Source: Paenibacillus roseus (GTDB lineage Bacteria > Bacillota > Bacilli > Paenibacillales > Paenibacillaceae). From it: a DNA stretch of 64,000 bases. Below are positions 44,523 to 54,063 of the stretch, piece by piece. Numbering within the stretch: position 1 is the stretch's first letter; every line of letters starts with the position of its first letter. Both the position numbers and the translations under genes were made by a program. Under the pieces are notes generated by a model, which searched no databases, had not been told where the DNA came from, and was given only the letters and a program-made list of their open reading frames with translations. The stretch covers positions 287,312 through 351,311 of the forward strand of contig NZ_JAELUP010000065.1 of the NCBI RefSeq assembly GCF_016424485.1, written 5' to 3'.

Positions 44523-45044
44523 TTATCTGTTCGTCAGTTTCGTCCAAAAGCCGCCCTTGAACTGCTTCGGTTCGTGAGAGATTACAAACGCTTTCGGAGA
44601 AAGCTTGTCAAGGGTGCTCATCAGCCTCTTCTCATTGCTGCGTTTCACGAGCACCTGCATGACCAGACGCTTGCCGTCTCTCCCGTCCGCAGGCCACGTC
44701 GTCACGCCATAGCCGTGATCGCGCAGTCGGTTCGGGAGATCGATCGAAATGGAATCAACGATGACCTGTACAACGAGATAGCCTAGGGCAAGGTATTCTT
44801 CTATCTTGCTGCCCACATAGACCCCGACGCCAAAGCCAATGCAATAGGCGGCCATATTGACCGGACTGTCCAGATTGCTGAGCACTAGATTCAGTCCGAT
44901 CAAATAGATGAACACCTCTACCATCGCCAGCATGGAGGCGCTTAGCTTCCGCCCTTTCACGACAAGAATAAGACGAAGCGTAAAGCAGGCTACATAAACA
45001 ATATTAATAGAAATAATCGTACCGACAAGCGTCCAGGAAATCAT
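44523..45044 (-). CDS. UPF0316 membrane protein (DUF5698-DUF2179)
   Basis: A 173-aa protein with three TM segments (residues about 5-95) and a C-terminal DUF2179 domain (RDHGYGVTTWPADGRDGKRL), which resembles ligand-binding domains of other membrane proteins. The start overlaps the ectD stop by 4 bases (ATGA), making it the last gene of the ectoine operon. A link to osmotic sensing or compatible-solute flux is inferred only from that. Confidence 0.8.
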   Translation of the reverse strand: MISWTLVGTIISINIVYVACFTLRLILVVKGRKLSASMLAMVEVFIYLIGLNLVLSNLDSPVNMAAYCIGFGVGVYVGSKIEEYLALGYLVVQVIVDSISIDLPNRLRDHGYGVTTWPADGRDGKRLVMQVLVKRSNEKRLMSTLDKLSPKAFVISHEPKQFKGGFWTKLTNR

Positions 45045-45946
45045 GCCTGTTCCCGTGCAGCGATAAATTCCGGTCTCGGCGCCTGGCCGGAGTAAGGAGC
45101 CTGAAGCCGGTTGTCCAAGCTGTTATAGACGATGAATACATTGCTGCGCGGATATGGGGAAATGTTGCTCGCTGAACCGTGCATCAGATTGCAGTCAAAG
45201 AGCAGGACCGATCCAGCTTTGCCCACCGGCATCTCGATAGAGCTATTATGAGCAAGCTCTGTCAGGCTCATCTGATCAGGCACGCCGTATTCCTGACGAC
45301 GCAGCGAATCCTTGTAGTGATTCTCCGGCGTCTGCCCCACACAAGCAATGAACTCCTTATGGGAGCCGGGAATAACCATAAGCGCCCCATTGTAAATAAA
45401 GTTATCCTCCAGCGCAATGGAGCAGCTTAAAGCCCGCATGGATGGCATTCCGTCCTCGACATGCCAGGTCTCAAAGTCCGAATGCCAGTAGAACTCTTTA
45501 CCGGTAAAGCCTGGCTTGTAGTTGATCCTCGACTGATGGACGTAGGTCGGCCCACCGAGCAAGTAGTCCACGATTTCTTTCAGCTTCGGATGGTCGGCTG
45601 TGCTGCGGAATACTTCATTGTTGCGATGCACGGCGAAGATGGACCGGACCTCATCGCCTCCCGGCTCGCGGATCACTTCCTCTGAGGAGAGCGTTAAATA
45701 ATGCTGCTGCAGCCGTCCCAGTTCTTTGCGCCATTCCCCGATCTCCCCGGCAGTGAAGAAGCCTTCCAAAAACAAATAGCCATGTTTCTCATAGAATTCC
45801 AACTGCTCGCGAGTAAGTGGATCATTGTCGCTCCACTGCGAATAGACAACAGGGTCCTGGCGTTTGACCCGATGCGGCTTATCCGTCAATCTTGACGGGT
45901 ATTTATCCTGAATTTGATTCAGTCTTGTCTGATCGGAAGTTTGCAT
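45041..45946 (-). CDS. ectD: Ectoine 5-hydroxylase
   Basis: Fe(II)/2-oxoglutarate-dependent dioxygenase (301 aa) that converts ectoine to 5-hydroxyectoine. Metal ligands are the HSD in FYWHSDFETWHVEDGMPSM and a distal His in LLFDCNLMHGSASNISPYPR. The signature around them is typical of EctD. It follows ectC by 42 bases. Hydroxyectoine is favoured in stationary phase and heat. Confidence 0.95.
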   Translation of the reverse strand: MQTSDQTRLNQIQDKYPSRLTDKPHRVKRQDPVVYSQWSDNDPLTREQLEFYEKHGYLFLEGFFTAGEIGEWRKELGRLQQHYLTLSSEEVIREPGGDEVRSIFAVHRNNEVFRSTADHPKLKEIVDYLLGGPTYVHQSRINYKPGFTGKEFYWHSDFETWHVEDGMPSMRALSCSIALEDNFIYNGALMVIPGSHKEFIACVGQTPENHYKDSLRRQEYGVPDQMSLTELAHNSSIEMPVGKAGSVLLFDCNLMHGSASNISPYPRSNVFIVYNSLDNRLQAPYSGQAPRPEFIAAREQA

Positions 45947-45988
45947 ATAAATCGTCCTCCCTGATTCATTTTATAAATGGTATCAAAG

Positions 45989-46384
45989 TTATACTGTCGC
46001 CTTATCTGCAAGCAGCGGATAGACGCCCTCCTCATCATGCACCTCGCGCCCGGTTAACGGCGGGTTGAACACGCAGATCATCCGCATTGTTTTGGTTGCG
46101 CGCAGCCAGTGCTTTTCATGGCCATCCAGCGCATAGAGCGTCCCCGGACGAATTGGATACACTTCGCCCCCGACCACCTCGATTTCACCCTCGCCTTCAA
46201 CACAATAAACAGCCTCCACATGATTTTTATACCAGATCCATGTCTCGGTCCCTTCCTTGATCAGCGTATCATGCATGGAAAAGCCCAGGCCGTCCTTCGC
46301 CAGCAGCAAGCGCCTGGAATTCCAGGTTGGCGTGTCAATATCGTCTTCCGTACCCACCACTTCATTCAATTGTTTGACAATCAT
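45989..46384 (-). CDS. ectC: L-ectoine synthase
   Basis: A 131-aa cupin that cyclises N-gamma-acetyl-diaminobutyrate to ectoine. The cupin strands read [20 protein letters not shown] and [14 protein letters not shown]. Its ATG overlaps the ectB stop by 4 bases (ATGA). Confidence 0.97.
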   Translation of the reverse strand: MIVKQLNEVVGTEDDIDTPTWNSRRLLLAKDGLGFSMHDTLIKEGTETWIWYKNHVEAVYCVEGEGEIEVVGGEVYPIRPGTLYALDGHEKHWLRATKTMRMICVFNPPLTGREVHDEEGVYPLLADKATV

Positions 46385-47658
46385 AAACTCAGCTCCTTCA
46401 TTGCTTCTTCCAAATGGGCAAGCCCCTCATCCAGCAACTCCGGCTCAATCGTAAGCGGAGGCATCAACTTTGCTACTTCATCACGAGGGCCGGAGGTTTC
46501 CATAATCAGTCCCCGGTTGAAGGCGGCAGCGCACAGGCGCGATGCTTGTTCCGCATCCCGAAAAGCCAGCCCCTGAATCAACCCTTTCCCGCGAATTTCA
46601 ATGTGATGCTCCGGGTAATTCGCTTGAATTCGCTCCAGTGTGGCCTGTATCTTGTCGGCCTTGCTAGCCAGTTCCGGTTCAAATTGACCCCCAACCCAGT
46701 AGTCCAGTGCCGCCGTAGCAGCAACGAAACCCAGATTATTGCCTCGAAACGTCCCGTTGTGCTCACCCGGACTCCAGATATCATGGACCGGCTTGATCAG
46801 CGTCAGCGCCATCGGAAGTCCGAATCCGCCTATCGATTTGGATAGGCAGACGATATCCGGCACAATGCCGGCCTGCTCGAAACTGAAGAATGTCCCGGTA
46901 CGCCCGCAGCCCATTTGCACATCATCGACAATGAGCAGGATTTTACGTTCCCGGCATATGCGGGCAATCTGCCTTAGCCACTCCTCACTAGCGGAATTCA
47001 GTCCGCCTTCCCCCTGGAGTGTCTCCAGCAGCACCGCTGCAGGCAACTCTACGCCGCTTCCCGGGTCGTCCAGGAGCTTTTCCAGATAGGCTGCCGTATC
47101 CACCTTATCGCCAAAATACCCGTCATAAGGCATAAACGTTGTATAGGGGAGCGGGACACCGGCTCCGCTGCGCTTGAACTGGTTGCCGGTCGCGGCCAGG
47201 GAACCGAGAGACATGCCGTGAAAGGCATTGGTGAAGCAAATGATCTGTACCCTTCCCGTTACCTTCCGCGCCAGCTTCATCGCGCTTTCAACTGCATTCG
47301 TACCGGTCGGACCAGGAAACATGACCTTGTAATCGAGCTTCCTTGGCTCCAAAATATGTTCCTTAAAGCGGGTAAGAAAAGTTTCCTTGGCGGTAGTCGC
47401 CATATCCAGGCTGTGAGTGATGCCATCGTCATGCAAATAATCGATCAGTCTTTGTTTGAACATGAGGTTGTTATGTCCATAGTTGACAGCCCCTGCACCG
47501 GCGAAAAAATCAATATACTCCCTGCCTCCGCTGTCCCATAGTCTGGCGTTTTGCGCCTTTTCGAAGACAGTCGTAAAGCTGCGGCAATAGCTGCGCACCT
47601 CGGATTCCAACTGATTGAACACCCTCATTGACGGACTTTTTTGCATAAGCTGATTCAT
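46381..47658 (-). CDS. ectB: Diaminobutyrate-2-oxoglutarate transaminase
   Basis: PLP-dependent class III aminotransferase (425 aa) making L-2,4-diaminobutyrate from aspartate semialdehyde. It has [19 protein letters not shown], the PLP aspartate in [14 protein letters not shown] and the Schiff-base lysine in [16 protein letters not shown]. It starts 114 bases after ectA; that spacer holds hairpin repeat copy 5. Confidence 0.96.
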   Translation of the reverse strand: MNQLMQKSPSMRVFNQLESEVRSYCRSFTTVFEKAQNARLWDSGGREYIDFFAGAGAVNYGHNNLMFKQRLIDYLHDDGITHSLDMATTAKETFLTRFKEHILEPRKLDYKVMFPGPTGTNAVESAMKLARKVTGRVQIICFTNAFHGMSLGSLAATGNQFKRSGAGVPLPYTTFMPYDGYFGDKVDTAAYLEKLLDDPGSGVELPAAVLLETLQGEGGLNSASEEWLRQIARICRERKILLIVDDVQMGCGRTGTFFSFEQAGIVPDIVCLSKSIGGFGLPMALTLIKPVHDIWSPGEHNGTFRGNNLGFVAATAALDYWVGGQFEPELASKADKIQATLERIQANYPEHHIEIRGKGLIQGLAFRDAEQASRLCAAAFNRGLIMETSGPRDEVAKLMPPLTIEPELLDEGLAHLEEAMKELSL

Positions 47659-47702
47659 CTAATCCCTCCCGGAATAATTTTCAACAAGCGTTTTTTGAAC
47701 AA

Positions 47703-47761
47703 GTGTAAAGACTTTTCCTTCCTTTGACAGGAAAAATGCCTCATGTTGCGGTAAAAAGTTG
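47703..47761 (+). repeat. Hairpin repeat family, copy 5
   Basis: GACTTTTCCTTCCTTTGACAGGAAAAATG keeps a stem by compensatory change (TTTTCCT/AGGAAAA instead of GCCGTC/GACGGC), followed by the CTCATGTTGCGGTAAA tail. It lies in the ectA-ectB spacer, antisense to the operon. Confidence 0.5.
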
Positions 47762-47772
47762 CAATTCGCCTT

Positions 47773-48288
47773 CTACCGCAAAGGCCCAATGACCACAAGC
47801 GGCTCACTCTCATGATGCTGTCCCTGCGGGAATAATCCGGCAGGATATCCATGCTGCTCGCTCACCCGAAATGTACAGCCAAGCTCTCTGGCAACAGCCT
47901 TGAACAGCCTGAGCGACGCCGTGTTGGAAGGGCTGACAGTGGCCTCAATGAAGCGGACAGGTGCTTCCGCCGCCACCGTGGCGAGCATCCTCTCCAGCAT
48001 AGCCCGGCCAAGCCCCTTCCCGCGCTCGCCGGGATCAACGGCAACCTGCCAGATGAACAGACGGTCATCAGCGCCAGGAGGTCTGAGAGCGGAGACAAAT
48101 CCGACAATCCGCCCCTCCCGCTCGGCTACCAGACAAGTATCCTTGTATAAATCACACAGCAGAATGTAACAATAAGCGGAATTCAAATCGAGTGTTCCCG
48201 CTCTCTTGATCAGCTCCCACACGGCAGCGCCGTCCTGTTTGCGGGGCTTGCGAAGCTCTTGCTTTATTGCTGCTTTCTGCACGATCAT
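47773..48288 (-). CDS. ectA: L-2,4-diaminobutyrate acetyltransferase
   Basis: GNAT-family enzyme (171 aa) that acetylates the gamma-amino group of diaminobutyrate. The acetyl-CoA motif is QVAVDPGERGKGLGRAMLER, with AVWELIKRAGTLDLNSAYCY typical of EctA. ATG 48288 lies 5 bases after GAGG; the longer frame to 48405 overlaps ehuA and has no better site. It follows ehuA by 119 bases on the same strand. Confidence 0.95.
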   Translation of the reverse strand: MIVQKAAIKQELRKPRKQDGAAVWELIKRAGTLDLNSAYCYILLCDLYKDTCLVAEREGRIVGFVSALRPPGADDRLFIWQVAVDPGERGKGLGRAMLERMLATVAAEAPVRFIEATVSPSNTASLRLFKAVARELGCTFRVSEQHGYPAGLFPQGQHHESEPLVVIGPLR

Positions 48289-48407
48289 CGCTCCCTCATC
48301 TGACAAGGACCCCTTTATTGGGCATACCTCGGCATACCTGATCCTTGCCATTATTCTTGCTTCGCCACTCGAAGCGTTTACAATTGCCCGCCAACAGCTT
48401 CCCACTG

Positions 48408-49250
48408 CTACACAAACCGGCTCAGGAACGACTTGAGACGGTCGCTTTTCGGCTGCCCGAACAGCTCCTGCGGCGGGCCCGTTTCCACAATTCGACCGTC
48501 CGCTCCGAATATAACCCGGTCTGCTACATCACGAGCAAAATCCATTTCATGCGTAATGAGCATCATCGCCATTTCGCCTTCCTCGGCAATTTCCTTGATT
48601 ACCGACAACACCTCCCCGACAAGCTCGGGATCAAGCGCTGAGGTCACTTCGTCAAACACCATAATTTTAGGACGCATGACGAGCGCCCGGGCAATGGCTA
48701 CCCGTTGCTTTTGTCCGCCGGACAGCTTGGACGGATAGACATCCAGCTTATCTTCAAGACCAACCTTGCACAGCATTTCCACAGCACGGTCATGCGCTTC
48801 CTCCTTGCCAATTCCAAGCACCTTTCGTGGCGCCTCCGTGACATTGCGCAATACCCGCATATGCGGAAACAGATTGAAATGCTGAAAGACCATTCCGATT
48901 TTGCTGCGCATCCGGTGCAGATGATGTTCATTTGCACGAACAAGCTTGCCATTTCGCTCTATTTGCCATAATGGCTCGCCCTCTACCTCAATGATGCCGG
49001 ATGTCGGTTCCTCCAGCGTCATCAGCATTCGACCGAGCGTTGTTTTGCCGGATCCACTGGGACCGATCAACGCAATCTTTTCCCCGGCCGCAATATCCAG
49101 ATCAATGCCGTGCAGTACCTCCAGGTCTCCGTACGACTTCTTCACATTCCGATAGGAAACGACCGGTGTCACGGGTGCAGCCGGCTCCCTTTGACGGGGC
49201 TTGCTTGCACTCCCGGTATCGGCGGGCTCACCCTTTGTCACTGTGTTCAT
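48408..49250 (-). CDS. ehuA: Ectoine/hydroxyectoine ABC transporter ATPase
   Basis: A 280-aa ABC ATPase of the polar-amino-acid class. Walker A is GPSGSGKTTLGR, the signature LSGGQKQRVAIARAL, and Walker B IMVFDEVTSALDPE. A 30-residue N-terminal extension rich in Pro/Ala precedes the domain. GGAGG lies 4 bases before ATG. It is separated from ehuD by a MITE-like insertion. Confidence 0.9.
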   Translation of the reverse strand: MNTVTKGEPADTGSASKPRQREPAAPVTPVVSYRNVKKSYGDLEVLHGIDLDIAAGEKIALIGPSGSGKTTLGRMLMTLEEPTSGIIEVEGEPLWQIERNGKLVRANEHHLHRMRSKIGMVFQHFNLFPHMRVLRNVTEAPRKVLGIGKEEAHDRAVEMLCKVGLEDKLDVYPSKLSGGQKQRVAIARALVMRPKIMVFDEVTSALDPELVGEVLSVIKEIAEEGEMAMMLITHEMDFARDVADRVIFGADGRIVETGPPQELFGQPKSDRLKSFLSRFV

Positions 49251-49278
49251 CCCTTCCTCCTTTTACGGCCAAGATTAG

Positions 49279-49463
49279 CTATATAAGTTGAACGAAAGAA
49301 AGTCAGACAAGGCCTGCGTGTGAAAGGTTCTTCCGATCGCTGTTGTTCCCGGATTTCTTAAATGAGCGGTCGTAATTGGGGAAATCCGGGAACAAAGGCG
49401 AGCGCTTCGCTTCTCCAGAATCCTTTCACACTCCGGCTACCTGCTTCCGTTTCTTTAATATAT
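49279..49463 (+). repeat. MITE-like repeat, copy 3 (longest)
   Basis: About 185 bp. The left end ATATAAGTTGAACGAAAG, GTGTGAAAGG/CCTTTCACAC arms and CTTCCGTTTCTTTA right segment are as in copy 2. The centre has a 13-bp perfect pair GTTCCCGGATTTC (49345-49357) / GAAATCCGGGAAC (49381-49393) that copy 2 has lost. The right terminal GTTCAACTTA is decayed. It fills the ehuD-ehuA gap. Confidence 0.75.
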
Positions 49464-49474
49464 ATGTCGACCGT

Positions 49475-50137
49475 TTAACGTGAATAGCGATGCTTGATCC
49501 GGTTCTCCAACCATCCTGCCAGAAAAGCGACAGCCAGGCTGATCAACAAAAACAGCACGCCTACTATTGTGTAAGGCTCGAACGGACGCCAATCCCTTGC
49601 ATTAATATTTTTGGCTGTCGTCAGCAGTTCCACGACTGTAATGGCGGCAAGAAGCGGTGTTTCTTTGAATATAACAATCAAATAATTGCCCATAATCGGC
49701 AGGATCGGCGGCACGGCCTGCGGTAAAATAATCGCGCTCCACGTGCGGACTGGCGTAAAATTAAGCGCTTTGGCTGCCTCCCACTGTCCCTTGTCAATGC
49801 CTTCAATTCCAGACCGGTATACTTGGGACATGTACGTGCTGTAGTGCAGCCCCAGTCCGATAATTCCTGTGGCGAGTGCAGAAAGCGAGATTCCCGTCAG
49901 CAGCGGAATACTGTAGAACAGGAAAAAGATCTGGACGAGCAGCGGAGTTCTGCGAATGAATTCCGACACTCCGTTAACCGTCAGCCGGATGACGACAAAT
50001 CGCGAGCGGGATAGTACGGCAAGCACCAGGCCAAGCGTACAGGCGAGTACGAAGCTCCACGCTGTTGCGACAAAGGTCACTTGCAGCGCAGACAGCAATC
50101 TGGGCAAAATAGAAGCGGCGTAGCTCCAATCCCACAT
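49475..50137 (-). CDS. ehuD: Ectoine/hydroxyectoine ABC transporter permease EhuD
   Basis: A 220-aa inner-membrane permease of the His/Glu family with five TM segments. The EAA loop is QWEAAKALNFTPVRTWSAII. It forms the channel with EhuC. It starts 7 bases after the ehuC stop. Confidence 0.9.
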   Translation of the reverse strand: MWDWSYAASILPRLLSALQVTFVATAWSFVLACTLGLVLAVLSRSRFVVIRLTVNGVSEFIRRTPLLVQIFFLFYSIPLLTGISLSALATGIIGLGLHYSTYMSQVYRSGIEGIDKGQWEAAKALNFTPVRTWSAIILPQAVPPILPIMGNYLIVIFKETPLLAAITVVELLTTAKNINARDWRPFEPYTIVGVLFLLISLAVAFLAGWLENRIKHRYSR

Positions 50138-50144
50138 CTTCTGA

Positions 50145-50798
50145 TCACATCCTTCCTGCGGTCAGCTTCCGCTCAAGCATGCGGGCGAGCAGCGAAATGA
50201 CCGATGCGATGACAAAGTAGAGGACGAGCAACAAGCCAAAAATTTGTGCGGTTTGCGGAAGGTACAGGCTTCTTAAAATCATCGCCTGATAGGTTAAATC
50301 TGTCAGTGTAATAAAGTAAATGAGCGAGGTCGCTTTCATAAGCTCAATCATCAAATTGTTCAAGGGCGGGAGCATTCGTATTAGAGCCTGGGGAAAAACC
50401 ACTCTAATCATCCGCTGGGCGGATGTGAAATTAAGCGCTTGCGCCGCCTCCCATTGACCCTTCGGTACAGCGAGAATCGAGCTTCTTACAATTTCGGCGC
50501 CGAATGCCCCGTAGTTAAGTCCAATGGCCAGCACCGCTGCCGCCAGTTTGGACAGCTCGATCCCAAGAAAGGGGAGAACAAAATATACCCAAAATAACAA
50601 TACCAACAGCGATACGCCCCGGAATAACAGCATATACACATAGGCCAAGCCTCTCAGCCACTGCAACCGGGATAACCGGCATAATCCGGCTGCGACGGCA
50701 ATGATCAAGGCTACAATGGCGGACAGAAAGGTTACTTCCAGCGTTATAAGCAGCCCTTCCCACATCAGCGGCATCCATTCCAGCCATTTGGATATCAT
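50145..50798 (-). CDS. ehuC: Ectoine/hydroxyectoine ABC transporter permease EhuC
   Basis: A 217-aa permease with five TM segments and the EAA loop GQWEAAQALNFTSAQRMIRV, close in sequence to EhuD. It starts 3 bases after the ehuB stop. Confidence 0.9.
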   Translation of the reverse strand: MISKWLEWMPLMWEGLLITLEVTFLSAIVALIIAVAAGLCRLSRLQWLRGLAYVYMLLFRGVSLLVLLFWVYFVLPFLGIELSKLAAAVLAIGLNYGAFGAEIVRSSILAVPKGQWEAAQALNFTSAQRMIRVVFPQALIRMLPPLNNLMIELMKATSLIYFITLTDLTYQAMILRSLYLPQTAQIFGLLLVLYFVIASVISLLARMLERKLTAGRM

Positions 50799-50801
50799 AG
50801 G

Positions 50802-51707
50802 CTATCCGCACAGCTCCGCTGCTGTCATATCGCCCGGAAGCTCAGCATCCGTAAACCCAAACTTCTCCAAAATCGCGAGCAGTTCGCCGGATTCCTTCAG
50901 CTTCTCCAGCTCCGCATTAAAAGCTTCCACAAATTGCGTATCTGCCGGACGGAATGCCGAAGCGCCATAGCCCCTCACGCTATTGCCGTCGACAACCGGC
51001 TGCTTGAAATCCTCCACCCGCTCGATTTTATCATCTTGCGCAGAAGCAAGCCGTGAACGCAAGGCCGGGTCCGTCATCGTCATGACATCCGCTCTGCCCG
51101 ATTGCAAAGCGTTGACGGCTGCATCCTGATCAGGCGTTATGACCATCTGACTGTCCTTGACCCCTGACTTTTCAAGATATTCAATTTCCACTGCGCCGGT
51201 CATCACCGCGACTTTGGCCCCGCTGCTGGCAATATCTTCATAGCTCTTTAAATTCAGCGGATTACCCTGCTTTACTGCAATCGCTTCGCCAATACTATAC
51301 TCCGGATTGGCAAATGCGACCTGCTTGCAGCGATTCTCGTTGATAAACATGCCGGCGGTAATCATGTCGAATCGGCCCGCTTGCAAGCCTCCGATCAGAC
51401 CGCCAAACTCTGTCAGTTCCCCTCGCATCTCCGAGATGCCGAGACGCTCCAGAATGGCGCGCGCGATTTCAACCGCTTCACCGGTCAAGGTCCCATCCGC
51501 TTCCTTGTAGGCATAGGGATTCTCATTGGCAAATCCGACGGTAATGTAGCCCTGGCTGCGGGCCTTCTCCAGCGTTCCGCCTCCGGCTTGATTGCCGTCT
51601 CCAGGCTTGCCCGGACTTCCATTCGTGTTCCCTGCTCCACATGCGGACACTAGCAGCATACCAGCGACCAGCATCAGGAGCCAACCCTTCCTCATTATGA
51701 TTCCCAC
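50802..51707 (-). CDS. ehuB: Ectoine/hydroxyectoine-binding lipoprotein EhuB
   Basis: Solute-binding lipoprotein (about 301 aa) that captures extracellular ectoines. The signal peptide ends at the lipobox LVSAC. ITVGFANENPYAYKEADG and MITAGMFINENRCKQVAF are EhuB-type binding segments, including the aromatic cage positions. The start may be GTG 51707 or ATG 51695; neither has a clearly spaced ribosome site. It is the first gene of ehuBCDA-ectABCD. No ect or ehu regulator gene lies nearby. Confidence 0.9.
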   Translation of the reverse strand: MGIIMRKGWLLMLVAGMLLVSACGAGNTNGSPGKPGDGNQAGGGTLEKARSQGYITVGFANENPYAYKEADGTLTGEAVEIARAILERLGISEMRGELTEFGGLIGGLQAGRFDMITAGMFINENRCKQVAFANPEYSIGEAIAVKQGNPLNLKSYEDIASSGAKVAVMTGAVEIEYLEKSGVKDSQMVITPDQDAAVNALQSGRADVMTMTDPALRSRLASAQDDKIERVEDFKQPVVDGNSVRGYGASAFRPADTQFVEAFNAELEKLKESGELLAILEKFGFTDAELPGDMTAAELCG

Positions 51708-52260
51708 AACCTTTCTTTGTTTTTTCCACGCGACTCATGCGCCTCGCGCACCTTTCTTTGTTATGCGCCCTTAACATGGCGTTTCTGCGGGTTACTGAAT
51801 ATGCTAACATGAAAGGCTGAGGAGGTCATTTCCAGTAATATTCCATATTCTAGGGATATTCCGGCTCATTTGGGAAGAAAGCAAATTAACTGGCCTAGGC
51901 TCTTTATTCCTCCTGTATGTTCCAGCATATGGATGTATACGCCATTTTCATCTTTGGGTAATCTGTGTTATAAACAGCAGAAATTTTTGTGAAACAGAAA
52001 ATATAAAAAGTTTTTAGCCGGATAAAGCTTTCCACCGATTTTCCCCGATAAAATGAGCTACATTGCTATTAAACGAGATTATCCAACTCAGAATTTTAAA
52101 TTTACACATAAAACGTTCATTTCCCACCAATTTCGGCATAAATGGTAGTCTCCTTTGGAATAAGTTCTATATAACAGTTCTCAAAAACGATTATACAGAC
52201 GATCCTCGCTAGCAGATGTCTGCTCGGTAGCAGGAGTTATGGCGTCGCGCACATGAAGCA
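51708..52260. other. Intergenic region upstream of ehuB; no gene seen
   Basis: AT-rich, with no supported ORF. It should contain the osmotically controlled promoter of the ehu-ect operon, but I could not place it with confidence. Confidence 0.5.
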
Positions 52261-52306
52261 AAAAAAAGCAACGGATGCGCTCCATACCAGATGCACACCG
52301 TTGCTT
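52261..52306 (-). terminator. Terminator after cutC
   Basis: AAGCAACGG and CCGTTGCTT arms, with an inner GTGCATC/GATGCGC pair and T7 on the minus strand. Confidence 0.8.
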
Positions 52307-52416
52307 TGATCCTGCTAAAATATCCTGCTTTACCCTGCAAAGTGTAAAGCCAAGCATACGTCTCCCTGCTGCTAGTTACCACGGCTCACTGCGACGCCTC
52401 TTTTTTTCAATTCGAA

Positions 52417-53127
52417 TTATACACCGTCATGATGTAGAATGTCCGCTAGAGCGCGCAATCGTACCGGATCAATACCGGCAAGAGCCGATGACCCGCAGCG
52501 AACTGCCGTTCCGAAATGAACTTCCTGAACACCGGTCGCCGCTACAAAATCGGCGATGCCTTCAATATTCAATCCGCTGCCAGCCAAAATGCGCAGCGGG
52601 CTGCCTTCGGCTGCTGCAACCAGCGCCTTGATCCCGTCTATCGCCTGTGGGGCCGGCTTAGGGCCGCCGGAAGTCAGCACACGATTAATTTGCGGATAGC
52701 GCAGAAGCGTCTGAATGCCCGACAACTGGTCACCAAGCTCGTCAAATGCGCGATGGAAAGTGACATTCATCCCCTCCGCCAGAGGCAGCAACTCTGCCAG
52801 CCCTTGCGTATCAATCTGCCGATCTTCCGTGACCAGTCCGATAACAATACCAGCTGCGCCCGTCTTGGCGATTGCCTGGATTTCCTGCGCCATTGTATCC
52901 TTATCCAGCCGGTCGTATACAAAGGAGCGGCTGTGCGGCCGGACCATGACATGAACCGGGATGCTGACCGCAGCCACTACGCATTGCACCATTCCGATGC
53001 CCGGCGTCAGCCCGCCTTCCGTGAAGGCAGTAATCAGCTCAATGCGGTCCGCGCCGTTCTTCTCCGCTTCAATGGCATCCTGAACACAGGTTGCAATAAT
53101 TTCCAATACCGTATTGGAGAACTGCAT
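52417..53127 (-). CDS. cutC: CutC-family protein
   Basis: A 236-aa TIM-barrel protein of the CutC family, named for copper homeostasis, though its activity is unproven. Segments: GADRIELITAFTEGGLTPG, HVMVRPHSRSF and VTFHRAFDEL. ATG 53127 lies 2 bases after the AKR stop without a clear ribosome site, so translation is coupled; the frame runs on to 53151 inside AKR. Being cotranscribed with two sugar-type oxidoreductases argues for a carbohydrate role. Confidence 0.88.
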   Translation of the reverse strand: MQFSNTVLEIIATCVQDAIEAEKNGADRIELITAFTEGGLTPGIGMVQCVVAAVSIPVHVMVRPHSRSFVYDRLDKDTMAQEIQAIAKTGAAGIVIGLVTEDRQIDTQGLAELLPLAEGMNVTFHRAFDELGDQLSGIQTLLRYPQINRVLTSGGPKPAPQAIDGIKALVAAAEGSPLRILAGSGLNIEGIADFVAATGVQEVHFGTAVRCGSSALAGIDPVRLRALADILHHDGV

Positions 53128-53129
53128 AA

Positions 53130-54059
53130 TTACGCTTTCAAATCCAGCCACTTGATTTCTTCTTCCGTCAGTTCAATCGCTGCCGCATCGCGGCATGAGA
53201 GCAGCTCCGCCTCATTTTGCGGACCAATAATCGCTGCCGTATTGAAGGGCTGATTGAGGACATAAGCAAGTGCAATCTGAATTGTGGACACGCCTTGTTG
53301 CTCCGCCAGCTTCTGCGCTCTGTCGTAGCGCTCCCAATTCTCATCATTATAGAAGACACGTACCAGATCCGCATCCGAATGATCATCCCGCGTGAAGCGT
53401 CCGGTGAAGAAGCCCCTTGCTTGCGATGACCAGGAGAAGATCGGAAGCCCGGATTGCTCATGCCATTGCAGCGTTTCTTCATCTACGCTGATGCAGCCCC
53501 CCCAATACGGTTCCTTGGCCTTGGCCAGCGCCAGATTCGGACTGTTGAACGAGAAACCGATCAATCCGTGACTGTCGGCATAGCTTTGCGCTTCTGCGAG
53601 CCGTTGCCAGGTCCAGTTGGACGCCCCGAAAGAGAGTATTCGGCCAGCCTCCACCTGCTCATTGAGAATCTCCAGTATTTCCCCTACCGGAACATCAGTA
53701 TCATCACGGTGCAGTGCGTAAAGATCGACATAATTCGTGCGAAGCCGCTCCAGGCTGATTGACAGCTCCTCCTGAATAGCCGCGCGGTTGACGCGATTGC
53801 CATCATGGTTCGGGTGAGCGCCTTTTGTCCAGAGATTGATGTCGCTGCGGTTGCCGCGCTCCTCGATCCACATACCGATGGCTTGCTCGCTTCTGCCTTC
53901 GCGATAAATAAAGGCCGTATCAATCGTGTTGCCGCCCACAGCTACGAAGGCATCCAGATTGTGACGAACGAGATCATAAATCTCGGGAGAAAAATAGTCG
54001 GAGCCCATAATGAGCCGGGATACACCTTTGCGAAGCCCTGCAATTTCAATCTGCTTCAT
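53130..54059 (-). CDS. Aldo/keto reductase
   Basis: A 309-aa NADPH-dependent (alpha/beta)8 reductase. The catalytic Asp is in GGNTIDTAFIYREGRSEQAIG, the Tyr in that same segment, then LWTKGAHP (Lys) and LYALHRDD (His). ATG 54059 follows AGGAGGGG. It starts 4 bases after the Gfo/Idh/MocA gene, whose 3' end contains its ribosome site. Substrate is unknown. Confidence 0.88.
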   Translation of the reverse strand: MKQIEIAGLRKGVSRLIMGSDYFSPEIYDLVRHNLDAFVAVGGNTIDTAFIYREGRSEQAIGMWIEERGNRSDINLWTKGAHPNHDGNRVNRAAIQEELSISLERLRTNYVDLYALHRDDTDVPVGEILEILNEQVEAGRILSFGASNWTWQRLAEAQSYADSHGLIGFSFNSPNLALAKAKEPYWGGCISVDEETLQWHEQSGLPIFSWSSQARGFFTGRFTRDDHSDADLVRVFYNDENWERYDRAQKLAEQQGVSTIQIALAYVLNQPFNTAAIIGPQNEAELLSCRDAAAIELTEEEIKWLDLKA

Positions 54060-54063
54060 CTTT

